The notes beneath the pieces are model-generated. The model made no database searches. It saw only the letters and a list, made by a program, of their open reading frames with translations, and was not told the DNA's origin. From the NCBI RefSeq assembly GCF_900313025.1, contig NZ_OMPQ01000002.1, positions 62,001 through 126,000 on the forward strand: a DNA stretch of 64,000 nucleotides. The letters run 5' to 3'. Both the position numbers and the translations under genes were made by a program. This DNA is from Pseudophaeobacter sp. EL27. GTDB taxonomy: Bacteria > Pseudomonadota > Alphaproteobacteria > Rhodobacterales > Rhodobacteraceae. This document shows, in pieces, positions 29,280 through 38,098 of the stretch (the stretch's first letter is position 1; every line of letters begins with the position of its first letter).

Positions 29280-31772
29280 TCAGGAGGTGACAAGCAACTG
29301 CCGCATCATCGTCTCCGTGAAGGGTTTTGTCAGTTTGGCAGGCCCCGCCATCGTATCAAACGCCTTTGGAATGCGATAGGTTTCGCGGGTCGACATGAGA
29401 ACCAAACGACAGGTCGGAAACAGGCGAAGTCCGAGGTGCAGAATATCCCAGCCGGAAGCCCCCCCGTCCAGATTCAAGTCACTCACCACTAGATCCAGCC
29501 TGGACTGTCGGCGCAACAGAGCACTGCCCTCACTGAAACTTACAGCCCGAATAACCACATAGCCCAAGCGCTCCAACATTTCTGAGGTTGAGTCCAGATA
29601 GGCTGGAGCGTCATCAACCACCAATGCCACCCCCGGCGCCTGGTCTTCGCCGACCTGGTCAGGCTCATCTGTCAGCGCTGGAAACCTGAGGGTCACAGTG
29701 GTGCCTTGATTGGGTCCCTCCGTCTGTGAGGTGAGGCTCAGATGCCCACCGGATTGATGCACGAACCCATCGACCATGGACAGCCCCAGCCCGGTGCCAG
29801 TGCCATCCTCACGGTTGGAATAAAACGGCTCTGTTGCGTGACGCAGCACCTCAGGTGACATCCCGGAGCCATTGTCACGGATCGACAGCGTCGCCCCGTC
29901 CTCAGCCGTCACGCAGACCTGGATATGCCCGGTCTCACCGATTGCCTGCCCTGCATTGACGCAGAGGTTCAACACGGCGCTCTCCAATTGGCCAGGATCC
30001 ACTCTGGCCAGAACCGGTTCAGACGGAGTTTCAAAACCCATCGTCACCGAGCTTGGCACCGCAATCTCCAACAGATCTGACATGCCCTCTACCAGTAACC
30101 CGATATCTGTCACCTGTGGCTCCAGATGCTGTTTGCGGGCAAAGGCCAGCAATCGCTCTGTCAGCGACACGCCCAGATCCAGGGCTGATCGCAAACGGGT
30201 ATGAAGATGCTGAGCCTCCTCTGCCTGTACAGCCTCCAGCAGATGCAGGTTTCCCGAAATACTCGACAGGATATTGCCAAAATCATGGGCGACCTCCCCA
30301 GAGACCTTGCCCAGCGCCTCGACCCGTCGAATTTCCTCCAGCCGTTGCTCCACCCGTTTGCGTTCGGTGGTTTCGGACACCAGCCAGACCTCTTCGCCAT
30401 TGGGCAGGGGAGAACGGCGCAGCTCCAGCACGTTGCCCGCCGGGTCGGCATATTCTTCAAACCCGCCATGTTCACTGGCGGAGGTCCGGCGCGAAAAACT
30501 GGATTGGGTAATCAAATCGGCAACCCGCGCGGCAGCCCCCTTCTCGGCGGGCGGCAGTCTCAAAAGCTGCCGCAGATTGTCATTCTCAGCCTTGATCACC
30601 CCTTCAGCGGAGGCAATTACCACGCCGTCCTTGATGTCGCGAAACACCCGCGAAAACAGCGCGTTCTGGTGGCCAATCTGCCGGGTTCTGCGCTCCAGTT
30701 TGCGGGCACTTTCGCGGAAGACATGAAAGGCCGCATAAAGCTGGCCAATTTCGTCCTGTGAATTTGGCCCCTGCGGCAGACCTGTACGATGGTTGCCGGC
30801 CGCAAGCCTGCGCATGGCTTTGGCGATACGTTGCAGGTTGCCCGCCACATAGCGCGACACATAGAGCGACGAGGTAATGGCCACCAACAGGCTCACCACG
30901 GTCAGGGCGAGAAAGGCGTTTTTGGCGATTTTCAGATTGTCCGATGTCTCTGCCCGCGCCTGCGAAAGCCGGTCTTCTGCCAGCGCGACCTTGACCGCAG
31001 CAAAGGTACTGACGCGGCGGGCCTCCTGGCGGATGCGGAACAGGGCGTTTTCCGCATCAAGCCGGGCCGCCAGGTCACGATGCTTCAGCACGAACAGGTT
31101 TTCTCCGCGTTGGGCCGCCTGCTCTATCTCCTCCAGTGTCGTGGCATGAACCGGCAAGAGCTGCCCCAACGCCGCCTCACGTTGCCTGCTGTAGCGGCGA
31201 TTGAACTCCCCCAGCTCGATCAGCGCATTGGCCCGGCCTGCGCCGATTGCACTTGCCGTAAGCTGTTGCAAACCAGACCAGACCTCGCGCTCTGTCAGCG
31301 GCAAGGCCCTGTCCCCGGCAAAGCGTCGCACCCGCCGGTTCAGCCGCACCATGTCGCGGTCAATCGCATCCAGCGCGGCCTGTCGTGCGGTCTGCGGTGC
31401 CAGGGCCGCTGTCAAATCATCAATGGCATAGCGCAGACGGGCCACCGGCAAATCCAGTTCCGGATCATCCGCCGAAAGCACTTCGATCCGCTGCAGGTTG
31501 GTCAGGACCTTGGCCTCTTCCTGCTCCAGCTGGAAGGGCGGAAACAGCGCATGCAAAAAGGGTGCCGAGGTCGCCAGATCGGCTGATTCCCGTGAAAGAT
31601 CCAAGGCATCGGAGACTTCCGCCAATGTCTCTTTGTGCAACACATTCATCCACAGTTCGGTGCGGTTCAACACCAGCAGGCCAATCGAGCTGACCAGCAA
31701 CATCAGACCAAACAACACCGCAATCGCCGCCGAGAGGCGAAACCGGACGCTCAGGTTTGCAAGAAATGGCAT
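29280..31772 (-). CDS. Hybrid sensor histidine kinase (TorS-like layout)
   Basis: 830 residues. Order: N-terminal membrane helix (about 13-35), long helical periplasmic sensor (36-280), second helix (about 287-308), HAMP, PAS-like segment (375-465), HisKA with phosphoacceptor H496 in VAHDFGN, HATPase (DNGSGM, GTGLGLS) and a C-terminal receiver with D765 in VVSDLNLDGG. There is no HPt domain, so the final step would need a separate HPt or direct transfer. ATG at 31772 overlaps the stop of the response regulator gene (TGATG). The helical sensor and receiver recall TorS, which reads a periplasmic binding protein. Confidence 0.88.
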   Translation of the reverse strand: MPFLANLSVRFRLSAAIAVLFGLMLLVSSIGLLVLNRTELWMNVLHKETLAEVSDALDLSRESADLATSAPFLHALFPPFQLEQEEAKVLTNLQRIEVLSADDPELDLPVARLRYAIDDLTAALAPQTARQAALDAIDRDMVRLNRRVRRFAGDRALPLTEREVWSGLQQLTASAIGAGRANALIELGEFNRRYSRQREAALGQLLPVHATTLEEIEQAAQRGENLFVLKHRDLAARLDAENALFRIRQEARRVSTFAAVKVALAEDRLSQARAETSDNLKIAKNAFLALTVVSLLVAITSSLYVSRYVAGNLQRIAKAMRRLAAGNHRTGLPQGPNSQDEIGQLYAAFHVFRESARKLERRTRQIGHQNALFSRVFRDIKDGVVIASAEGVIKAENDNLRQLLRLPPAEKGAAARVADLITQSSFSRRTSASEHGGFEEYADPAGNVLELRRSPLPNGEEVWLVSETTERKRVEQRLEEIRRVEALGKVSGEVAHDFGNILSSISGNLHLLEAVQAEEAQHLHTRLRSALDLGVSLTERLLAFARKQHLEPQVTDIGLLVEGMSDLLEIAVPSSVTMGFETPSEPVLARVDPGQLESAVLNLCVNAGQAIGETGHIQVCVTAEDGATLSIRDNGSGMSPEVLRHATEPFYSNREDGTGTGLGLSMVDGFVHQSGGHLSLTSQTEGPNQGTTVTLRFPALTDEPDQVGEDQAPGVALVVDDAPAYLDSTSEMLERLGYVVIRAVSFSEGSALLRRQSRLDLVVSDLNLDGGASGWDILHLGLRLFPTCRLVLMSTRETYRIPKAFDTMAGPAKLTKPFTETMMRQLLVTS

Positions 31773-32494
31773 CACTGGCCTTCTGGCGAGAGGTGGAAAA
31801 TATAGCCCTGCGCGCGGCGGGTTTGCAGATGCACCGGCTTGGAGGCAACCGGCTCAATCTTGCGGCGCAGACGCAGGATCAACACATCAATGGTACGGTC
31901 CACATAGCGCTGCATATCGGAGCCCAACTCCTGCAACAGTTCCGGCCGCGGAATAACCCGATTGGGATTGCGCGCAAAATACTCCAACAGGCGGTATTCC
32001 GCATTGGTCAGCGGGATTTCTTCGCCCTCGGCATCCAGCACGCGACGGGTTTGGATATCGATGCGCTTGGACCCAAAACCAATACCCTGCCCCGAGGTGG
32101 CGCCGGGTTTTGAATTGCCATGCCCATAGCGCCGCAACACCGCCCGAATGCGCGCGACCAGTTCACGCGGGTTAAAGGGTTTGATCAGATAGTCATCCGC
32201 CCCAGTTTCCAATCCGATGATCTTGTCGATCTCATCCCCAACACCGGTCAGCATCACAATCGGGATTTCATAGCGCTCGCGTATATGGATCGCCAGGGTC
32301 AGGCCCGACTCCCCCCGCAGACGCAGATCAATCAGCGCCAAATCCACCGGCGGCGGGTCGCCCAGGGCCATGAAGGAGGGGATATCGGCACAACAGATGG
32401 CCTCAAACCCGCTTTCACGCATCAAGGCAGACAGGGTGACACGCACGCTTTCATCATCGTCCACAATGGCAATGAGCGGCTCGGCTTTGCCCAT
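31772..32494 (-). CDS. OmpR-family response regulator
   Basis: 240 residues from ATG 32494, which has AGAAGG at proper spacing; an ATG two codons earlier is possible. The receiver domain has the acidic pocket IVDDDES, phosphoacceptor D56 (LALIDLRLRG) and K in LIKPFNP. The C-terminal winged helix contains VDRTIDVLILRLRRKIEP. It is translationally coupled to the hybrid kinase and divergent from phnD, with 277 bp between them containing repeated motifs. TorR-like in arrangement. Target genes are inferred to be the adjacent transporter. Confidence 0.92.
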   Translation of the reverse strand: MGKAEPLIAIVDDDESVRVTLSALMRESGFEAICCADIPSFMALGDPPPVDLALIDLRLRGESGLTLAIHIRERYEIPIVMLTGVGDEIDKIIGLETGADDYLIKPFNPRELVARIRAVLRRYGHGNSKPGATSGQGIGFGSKRIDIQTRRVLDAEGEEIPLTNAEYRLLEYFARNPNRVIPRPELLQELGSDMQRYVDRTIDVLILRLRRKIEPVASKPVHLQTRRAQGYIFHLSPEGQ

Positions 32495-32616
32495 AAGCAT
32501 GCACCTTCTTCCTGTGTCTTCCTGCGGTAAGAGAAAACCGCCAGGTTCCAAACGTGTTCGATCCAGTGCCGCAGATCATGCCAGATTTTTGGCCAGCGCA
32601 ACCAAGTTTGTAATAT

Positions 32617-32739
32617 TGTTAACATTAAACTGGCTTTTCGTCTGTTCCGTTAACAGTCGCGGACTCGCCTCCGCGCGCCGCGCTCTCCTACCCTGGGTTG
32701 GTCAGCGCATCGCCTTTGGGTGAACTTTTTTTGGTGAAC
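32617..32739. promoter_or_regulatory. Repeats in the divergent regulator/phnD region
   Basis: Two GTTAAC sites (32618-32623 and 32649-32654, 31 bp apart, the first within the palindrome TGTTAACA) lie mid-gap. A direct repeat GGTGAAC occurs at 32719-32725 and 32733-32739, with a 14-bp period, just upstream of phnD. These are candidate binding sites for the adjacent OmpR-type regulator. No Pho-box-like CTGTCAT repeats were seen. A/T-rich DNA from 32605 to 32640 probably holds promoter elements. Confidence 0.4.
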
Positions 32740-32771
32740 GTCAAAAGGCAAGCGTGAAAAGGGAGGACACC

Positions 32772-33752
32772 ATGACACCATTCATTACCCGCACCGCTGC
32801 GGCACTGGGCATCCTGTCGGCGAGCGCCTTTGCTGCCGCCGCCGAAGGCTGCGCCGATCGTGGCGCGCTGGACGAGCTTTATTGTGACGCCAATGGCGAT
32901 CTGGTTGCGGATACCCCAACCGATCCGGCTCAGCTTCGCAACCCGGATACCCTGGTTTTTGCCTATACCCCGGTTGAGGACCCGGCAGTCTATGCAGATA
33001 TCTGGGCCCCGTTCATTTCCCACATGGAAGAGGTCACCGGCAAGGATGTTCAGTTCTTTGCGGTGCAATCCAACTCTGCCGAAGTCGAGGCCATGCGTTC
33101 TGGCCGTTTGCATGTTGCAGGCTTTTCCACCGGGCCAACACCCTTTGCGGTGAACCTAGCCGGAGCGGTACCCTTTGCCATCATGGGCGCAGAGGACGGC
33201 CAGTTTGGCTATAAGCTGCAGGTCTTCACCCAGGCAGACAGCGACATCAAAGAAGTGAAAGATCTGGCTGGCCGCCGCGTCGCACATACTTCGCCGACCT
33301 CCAATTCTGGCAACCAGGCGCCACGCGCCCTGTTCCCGACCCTGGGGGTTGAGCCCGATAAAGACTACGAAGTCACCTATTCCGGTTCCCATGACCAATC
33401 CATGTTGGGCGTTGTGGCCGGCGATTACGACGCCGCCCCCGTGGCCTCCGAGGTGGTTGAACGCATGGCCGAGCGTGGCCTCTATGACGCCGAAGAGGTG
33501 CGCATGATCTGGGAGAGTGATCCCTTCCCAACCACCTCCTTCAACGTCGCGCATAACCTGGACCCGGCGCTGACCGAGAAGATCAAAGAAGCCTTCTTTA
33601 CCTTCGATTTTGCCGGCACCAAACTGGGTGACGAATTCTCTGGCGTCAGCAAGTTCATTCCAATCACCTACCAGGATCAATGGGCGGTCATCCGTCAGAT
33701 CCAGAAATCCAATGGTGTGGAATATACCCCCCAAGGGCTTGCCGGGAAGTAA
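32772..33752 (+). CDS. phnD: Phosphonate/phosphite-type ABC transporter substrate-binding protein
   Basis: 326 residues from the ATG with GGGAGGA upstream. A signal peptide (MTPFITRTAAALGILSASAF, then AAAA) sends it to the periplasm. The mature part is a PhnD-type type II binding protein: LVFAYTPVEDPAVYADIW, SGRLHVAGFSTGPTPFAV, and the ligand loop HTSPTSNSGNQAP matching the anion-binding STSG loop of the family. It heads phnC-phnE-phnE. Ligand could be a phosphonate, phosphite or related oxyanion. No C-P lyase or phosphonatase gene is in the window. It may also feed information to the neighbouring hybrid kinase. Confidence 0.88.
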   Translation: MTPFITRTAAALGILSASAFAAAAEGCADRGALDELYCDANGDLVADTPTDPAQLRNPDTLVFAYTPVEDPAVYADIWAPFISHMEEVTGKDVQFFAVQSNSAEVEAMRSGRLHVAGFSTGPTPFAVNLAGAVPFAIMGAEDGQFGYKLQVFTQADSDIKEVKDLAGRRVAHTSPTSNSGNQAPRALFPTLGVEPDKDYEVTYSGSHDQSMLGVVAGDYDAAPVASEVVERMAERGLYDAEEVRMIWESDPFPTTSFNVAHNLDPALTEKIKEAFFTFDFAGTKLGDEFSGVSKFIPITYQDQWAVIRQIQKSNGVEYTPQGLAGK

Positions 33753-33885
33753 TCCCCTCAAAACTAACCGGACAGCGCCTGCCATCCTGGCAGTTGTCGT
33801 TGTCCGGGCACTTCTTTCCAGCCCTGCGCACCACCCTGCGGAGCGCATGTCATAGGCATGGCGCAGCCATGCCCGAGGACCCCCA

Positions 33886-34659
33886 ATGCTAAAAATTTCC
33901 AAACTGACCAAACGATACGGATCCGGCGATCCGGTGCTCAAAGAGCTGGATCTCACTGTCGAAGGCGATCAGTTGACCTCCGTAATCGGCTCTTCCGGGG
34001 CCGGCAAAAGCACCCTTCTGCGCTGCATCAACCGATTGGTTGAACCCACTTCGGGCTCCATCAATCTGAACGGCACCGAATTCACCACTTTGAGTCGGGG
34101 CGAATTGCGCATTGCCCGTCGTCGCATCGGCATGGTCTTTCAAAGCTTCAACCTGATTGATCGCCTGACGGTGATGGAAAACGTGCAGTCTGGCCGACTG
34201 GGCTATATCTCCACCTGGGCGGCACTGACCCGGCGCTACCCGCGCGAGGATATCCGCCATGCCTATGAGCTGATGGAACGGGTTGGTATCGCCCATTATG
34301 CGGACCGCCGCGCGGATGAGCTGTCGGGGGGCGAACGCCAGCGGGTTGGCGTGGTGCGGGCCTTGATGCAGCGCCCCGAAATCCTATTGGCCGATGAACC
34401 CACTGCCTCGCTCGACCCCAAGACATCGGAGCAGATCATGTCGCTGCTGCGCGATCTGGCCTCAGAGCTGAAACTGCCGGTGATCATCAATATCCACAAC
34501 GTCACCGAGGCCAAGGAATACAGCGACCGCATTGTTGGCATGCGCTATGGGCGCATCATTTTTGATGATCTGCCTGGCAAGCTGGACAAGCCGGAAATGG
34601 ACGAAATCTATGCCGGAGTTCCTGCCATGGACCGCGCCGAAGTTGGGGCCGTTGCATGA
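33886..34659 (+). CDS. phnC: Phosphonate-type ABC transporter ATP-binding protein
   Basis: 257-residue ABC ATPase that energises import with phnD and the two phnE permeases. Walker A is GSSGAGKSTL (about 36-45), the signature is LSGGERQRVGV, Walker B ILLADEPTASLD, and the switch His lies in INIHNV. The segment MVFQSFNLIDRLTVMENVQS is characteristic of PhnC. The stop overlaps the next start by 4 bp (ATGA). It lies 133 bp after phnD; the gap shows no terminator. Confidence 0.93.
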   Translation: MLKISKLTKRYGSGDPVLKELDLTVEGDQLTSVIGSSGAGKSTLLRCINRLVEPTSGSINLNGTEFTTLSRGELRIARRRIGMVFQSFNLIDRLTVMENVQSGRLGYISTWAALTRRYPREDIRHAYELMERVGIAHYADRRADELSGGERQRVGVVRALMQRPEILLADEPTASLDPKTSEQIMSLLRDLASELKLPVIINIHNVTEAKEYSDRIVGMRYGRIIFDDLPGKLDKPEMDEIYAGVPAMDRAEVGAVA

Positions 34660-35450
34660 ACACGCAGAGATCTACCTGGCGCAAGCCCTCCTTTATCAAA
34701 AACCCGGTACTGCGCTACGGGATATATGCCGCCCTCACCCTCTACGTTGTTATCACCCTGGCCACATTGCCCATTGACTGGGCGCGTGTCTCTGACGGGA
34801 TGCAGCGGGCACAGCGCATTTTCAACGGCGCCTTTCCGCCAAATTTTGAACGTTCCGGCCTGTTGATTGATGGCTTTCTGGAAAGCCTGAAGATTGCCAT
34901 CCTGGCAACTGTGGGCGGCATTGCCCTGTCGGTGCCCCTGGCCTTCATGGCGGCGCGTAACATCTCCATAAAACCTATCTACTTTCTGGGGCGCGGCATC
35001 ATCATTGTGGCGCGCAGTTTTCACCCGGTAATCGTCGCCATCATTTTTGTAAAAGCGGTTGGCTTTGGCCCCTTTGCCGGCGCCCTGACACTGGTGGTCT
35101 ATTCCATCGGTTTTGTGGCAAAACTGTTGGCCGAGCGGATCGAAGAGATCGATTTTGGCCAGGTTGAGGCAATGCGCTCCGTGGGGGCCGGATTTCTCTC
35201 CACGCTGATCTATGCCGTTGTGCCGCAGATCATGCCACGGCTTGTGGGTCTGGGCATCTACCAGCTGGACAGTAACCTGCGGGCCTCTGCCGTGGTGGGC
35301 ATCGTCGGCGCAGGGGGCATCGGCGCCACCTTGGCCAATGCCTTTGGTCGCTACGACTATGACTTTGCCCTGGCCATCACCATGGTCATTGTCGGCGTCA
35401 TCCTCATCTCCGAGGCGGTCAGCGGATTTATCAGAAAGCGGATCGCATGA
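34656..35450 (+). CDS. phnE: Phosphonate-type ABC transporter permease 1
   Basis: 264-residue inner-membrane permease with about six hydrophobic helices. The cytoplasmic coupling loop AERIEEIDFGQVEAMRSVGA matches the EAA motif of PhnE. The C-terminus LRASAVVGIVGAGGIGATL is typical of this permease family. It is coupled by 4-bp overlaps to phnC upstream and to the second permease downstream. Probably forms a heterodimer with the product of 35447-36259. Confidence 0.92.
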   Translation: MNTQRSTWRKPSFIKNPVLRYGIYAALTLYVVITLATLPIDWARVSDGMQRAQRIFNGAFPPNFERSGLLIDGFLESLKIAILATVGGIALSVPLAFMAARNISIKPIYFLGRGIIIVARSFHPVIVAIIFVKAVGFGPFAGALTLVVYSIGFVAKLLAERIEEIDFGQVEAMRSVGAGFLSTLIYAVVPQIMPRLVGLGIYQLDSNLRASAVVGIVGAGGIGATLANAFGRYDYDFALAITMVIVGVILISEAVSGFIRKRIA

Positions 35451-36259
35451 TGGGCACACACTCTTTGCATCAAACACTTGATCACTGGTCTCGTTTCACT
35501 CTGCGCCAGCGATTGATGCGCTATGCTGGGCTGATGTTCACCCTATTGATCGTGGCCTGGGCCCTCAGCAGCATCAATGTGATCTGGGAATGGGTCTGGG
35601 ACGCCCCGACACAGATGGGGGATCTCTTTGGTCGCATGATGCCACCGGATCCCAGCAATCTGCCCTCCATCCTCGAGGCCATCTGGCAGACCGTGAACAT
35701 CGCCACACTGGCCACGATGTTTGCTGTCGTGGTCTCCCTGCCGGTCGCCTATATCTCGGCGCAGAACACCACCCCCAACCGCGTGACCCTGTGGATTGGC
35801 CGGTTCATCCTGGTGTCCTCCCGCTCGGTCAATACCATTATCTGGGCGCTGCTCTTTGTGGCGATCTTTGGTCCCGGCATCGTCGCGGGCATTGTCGCCA
35901 TCATGTTTCGCTCTATCGGCTTTCTGGGCAAACTGTTGGGCGAGGCCATCGAAGAGATTGACCCCAAGCCGGTCGAGGCTCTGGAGGCCTGCGGTGCCTC
36001 GCGTTTCAAGATTGTGCTCTATGCCATTGTGCCCCAGGTGATGCCTGCCTTTTTTGCCATTGCGATCCTGCGCTGGGACATCAACCTGCGTGAATCCACA
36101 GTGCTGGGTCTTGTCGGCGCGGGTGGCATCGGAATGATCCTGCAGGGTGCCATCGACACCTTCAACTGGCCCGAGGTCTCCATGGTGCTGCTTACCATCC
36201 TGGCGCTTGTGGTGTTCGGAGAGGTGGTTTCCTCTTACATGCGCAAAAAAATCCTCTAA
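35447..36259 (+). CDS. phnE: Phosphonate-type ABC transporter permease 2
   Basis: 270 residues, a second PhnE-type permease. EAA-like loop GEAIEEIDPKPVEALEACGA and the ending LRESTVLGLVGAGGIGMIL parallel those of the first permease, but the two are clearly diverged. It overlaps the preceding gene by 4 bp (ATGA). Two tandem phnE genes are common in roseobacter phosphonate transporters. Followed by the HAD-protein gene 58 bp downstream, likely in the same transcript. Confidence 0.92.
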   Translation: MMGTHSLHQTLDHWSRFTLRQRLMRYAGLMFTLLIVAWALSSINVIWEWVWDAPTQMGDLFGRMMPPDPSNLPSILEAIWQTVNIATLATMFAVVVSLPVAYISAQNTTPNRVTLWIGRFILVSSRSVNTIIWALLFVAIFGPGIVAGIVAIMFRSIGFLGKLLGEAIEEIDPKPVEALEACGASRFKIVLYAIVPQVMPAFFAIAILRWDINLRESTVLGLVGAGGIGMILQGAIDTFNWPEVSMVLLTILALVVFGEVVSSYMRKKIL

Positions 36260-36317
36260 GTCTTTGGGCGGCCAGCCTGTCTGGCCGCCGCATTTTTCCT
36301 CAACAAGGCCAATCCCG

Positions 36318-37220
36318 ATGATCGACAGCAAATGGGCCTTTCAACGCTATGAGAGCGTCCGGGCAAGCCTGCCCACCGCAGTGTTTCCCCAGGCCTCCCA
36401 CCTGGGACAGGACCTCAGCGATACTGCCGCCGATTTTGACGCCTATATTCTGGATGCCTTTGGCGTATTGAACCGAGGTGAAACCGCCATTGAGGGCGCG
36501 GTGGAGCGCATGGCCGCGCTGCGCGCCTTGGGCAAACAGCTGATCGTTCTCACCAATGCCGCAAGCTATACCCGCACCGAAATTCTGGAAAAATACCACC
36601 GGCTTGGCTTTGACTTTGACGCCAGTGAAGTAGTTTCCAGCCGCGATGTGGCTTTTGCCAATCTTCCTGAATTGCCTACCAACATGGTCTGGGCCGCAGC
36701 TGCAGCCCAGGGGGATGACTTTGGCGATGCGCCACCTTCGGCGCGGATCGCCCATCTGGCCGAAGACCCAGATCTGCTAGGCACTGCCGGCGGTGTGCTG
36801 CTGCTGTCCTCTGTCCGCTGGCGCGACACTGACACGGATGCTGTGGTTCAGGCCCTGAAAGACCGCCCGCGCCCATTGGTCGTTGCCAACCCGGATCTGG
36901 TCGCCCCGCGCGAGGATGGTCTGTCGCTGGAACCGGGCCTAATTGCGCATGATATCATCGCGCAAACAGGACTGAAGGCAGCGTTTTATGGCAAGCCATT
37001 TGGCAATGCCTTTGAGGTCGCCCTAAACCGGCTGTCAGATATCCCCCGCCACCGCATCGTCATGGTGGGCGACACGCTGCATACCGATGTCCTGGGCGGC
37101 GCGGCCGCAGGTATACCCACCATCCTCGTAACGGATCACGGTCTCTTTCGCGGCCTGGATGTTGCACCCTTTATGGACGCATCCGGGATCCGCCCTGACT
37201 GGCTTGTCGCAACGACCTGA
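36318..37220 (+). CDS. HAD-superfamily class IIA protein (TIGR01459-like)
   Basis: 300 residues from the ATG at 36318; the longer in-frame reading from 36147 overlaps phnE and is not credible. HAD motif I is LDAFGVLNRG with nucleophile D46, but the usual second Asp (general acid, D+2) is Phe48. Motif II VLTNAA, a lysine in GKPFGNAF and motif IV MVGDTLHTDVLGG are present. It resembles NagD-type phosphatases and the TIGR01459 group, where an aromatic residue at D+2 is usual. Possibly handles a phosphorylated product of the imported compound; activity unproven. Confidence 0.82.
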   Translation: MIDSKWAFQRYESVRASLPTAVFPQASHLGQDLSDTAADFDAYILDAFGVLNRGETAIEGAVERMAALRALGKQLIVLTNAASYTRTEILEKYHRLGFDFDASEVVSSRDVAFANLPELPTNMVWAAAAAQGDDFGDAPPSARIAHLAEDPDLLGTAGGVLLLSSVRWRDTDTDAVVQALKDRPRPLVVANPDLVAPREDGLSLEPGLIAHDIIAQTGLKAAFYGKPFGNAFEVALNRLSDIPRHRIVMVGDTLHTDVLGGAAAGIPTILVTDHGLFRGLDVAPFMDASGIRPDWLVATT

Positions 37221-37267
37221 GCGTTTGGCATAGATTTGCTGCAACCTCATTTGGTCAGCTCTTCACG

Positions 37268-38071
37268 CTACTCGACCAATTCTAGACACAGAGGTGAGAT
37301 TGACGACTTCATCCCCTCAAGAATGGTGAAATGGTTATGCCCTTGTTCAACAACCAATTTCATATCCGCGTCCAATCCTTCCCACATCAGGGCCAAGGCC
37401 TGTGACTGCCTGATGAATTCTGGGCGTTCCGCTCCTCCAACCCAGGCTGTGACGCGTGCCTCCTCCACGGGTCTCAGCAAGGCTGCACTTTCAGCGCTGG
37501 CTTCTTTCTGCGTCAGCTTAAGAGTCGCGTTCATCTCGGTATGGAGCAGAGGTCGCAGATCATGCAGCCCGCTGATCGAGACCGTCTTTTCAATACGCGC
37601 GCGGGTTCGCGGTGACAGCGGGCTGTTCAAACAGACCATACGCGTCACAAGATGACCGCCTGCCGAATGCCCTGCCAGTCGAATAGGCCCCTCAACGTAG
37701 CTGCTGACCGCCTCCAGCGCCTTTGCAATCTGCTTGGTGATCTCGCCAATACGCGCCACCGGAGCCAGAGTATAGCTGGGAATGCAGACAGCCCAGCCAT
37801 GGGCCCGCACACCTTCGGCCAGATCCGTCCAATAGGATTTGTCCAACCGCATCCAGAAACCGCCGTGCACAAAGACCAGAACCCCTCGGGGCGGGCTGTC
37901 TGGCCAGATCAGATCAAAGGTTTCCCGTTCACTGTCGCCATATGAAATATCGGCATCGATCCGCACCGGACCCCTGCGATACTCGGCGGCGCGCGCTGCC
38001 CAGAAACCGGGCAACGCATCAGAGCCTTTGACATGCCCCATATTGTTAAAGGCATCATCCCAATCGCGCAT
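37268..38071 (-). CDS. Alpha/beta hydrolase (esterase / arylformamidase-like)
   Basis: 267 residues. The oxyanion HGGFW (about residue 70), nucleophile elbow GHSAGGHLV (Ser about 136) and a late EQGHNHFTIL (catalytic His) form the triad of HSL-like/kynurenine-formamidase-type hydrolases. No signal peptide. Last gene of a minus-strand set with the flavin monooxygenase (27 bp upstream) and the cupin gene. Pairing an esterase with an FMO/BVMO-type oxygenase suggests hydrolysis of an ester formed by oxygen insertion. An amidase role (N-formyl compounds) is the alternative. Confidence 0.85.
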   Translation of the reverse strand: MRDWDDAFNNMGHVKGSDALPGFWAARAAEYRRGPVRIDADISYGDSERETFDLIWPDSPPRGVLVFVHGGFWMRLDKSYWTDLAEGVRAHGWAVCIPSYTLAPVARIGEITKQIAKALEAVSSYVEGPIRLAGHSAGGHLVTRMVCLNSPLSPRTRARIEKTVSISGLHDLRPLLHTEMNATLKLTQKEASAESAALLRPVEEARVTAWVGGAERPEFIRQSQALALMWEGLDADMKLVVEQGHNHFTILEGMKSSISPLCLELVE

Positions 38072-38098
38072 GTCAATTTACTCCGCTTTTTTCATCCG

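Noticed and set aside
29261-29283. CTGACAG/CTGTCAG inverted repeat as a Pho-box-like element
   Set aside because: It lies between convergent 3' ends and overlaps the kinase stop codon, so a terminator or chance repeat is more likely than a regulatory site.
34608-35477. 289-codon minus-strand frame opposite phnE
   Set aside because: Rich in His/Asp/Gly, antisense of a permease gene whose motifs and 4-bp overlaps are clear.
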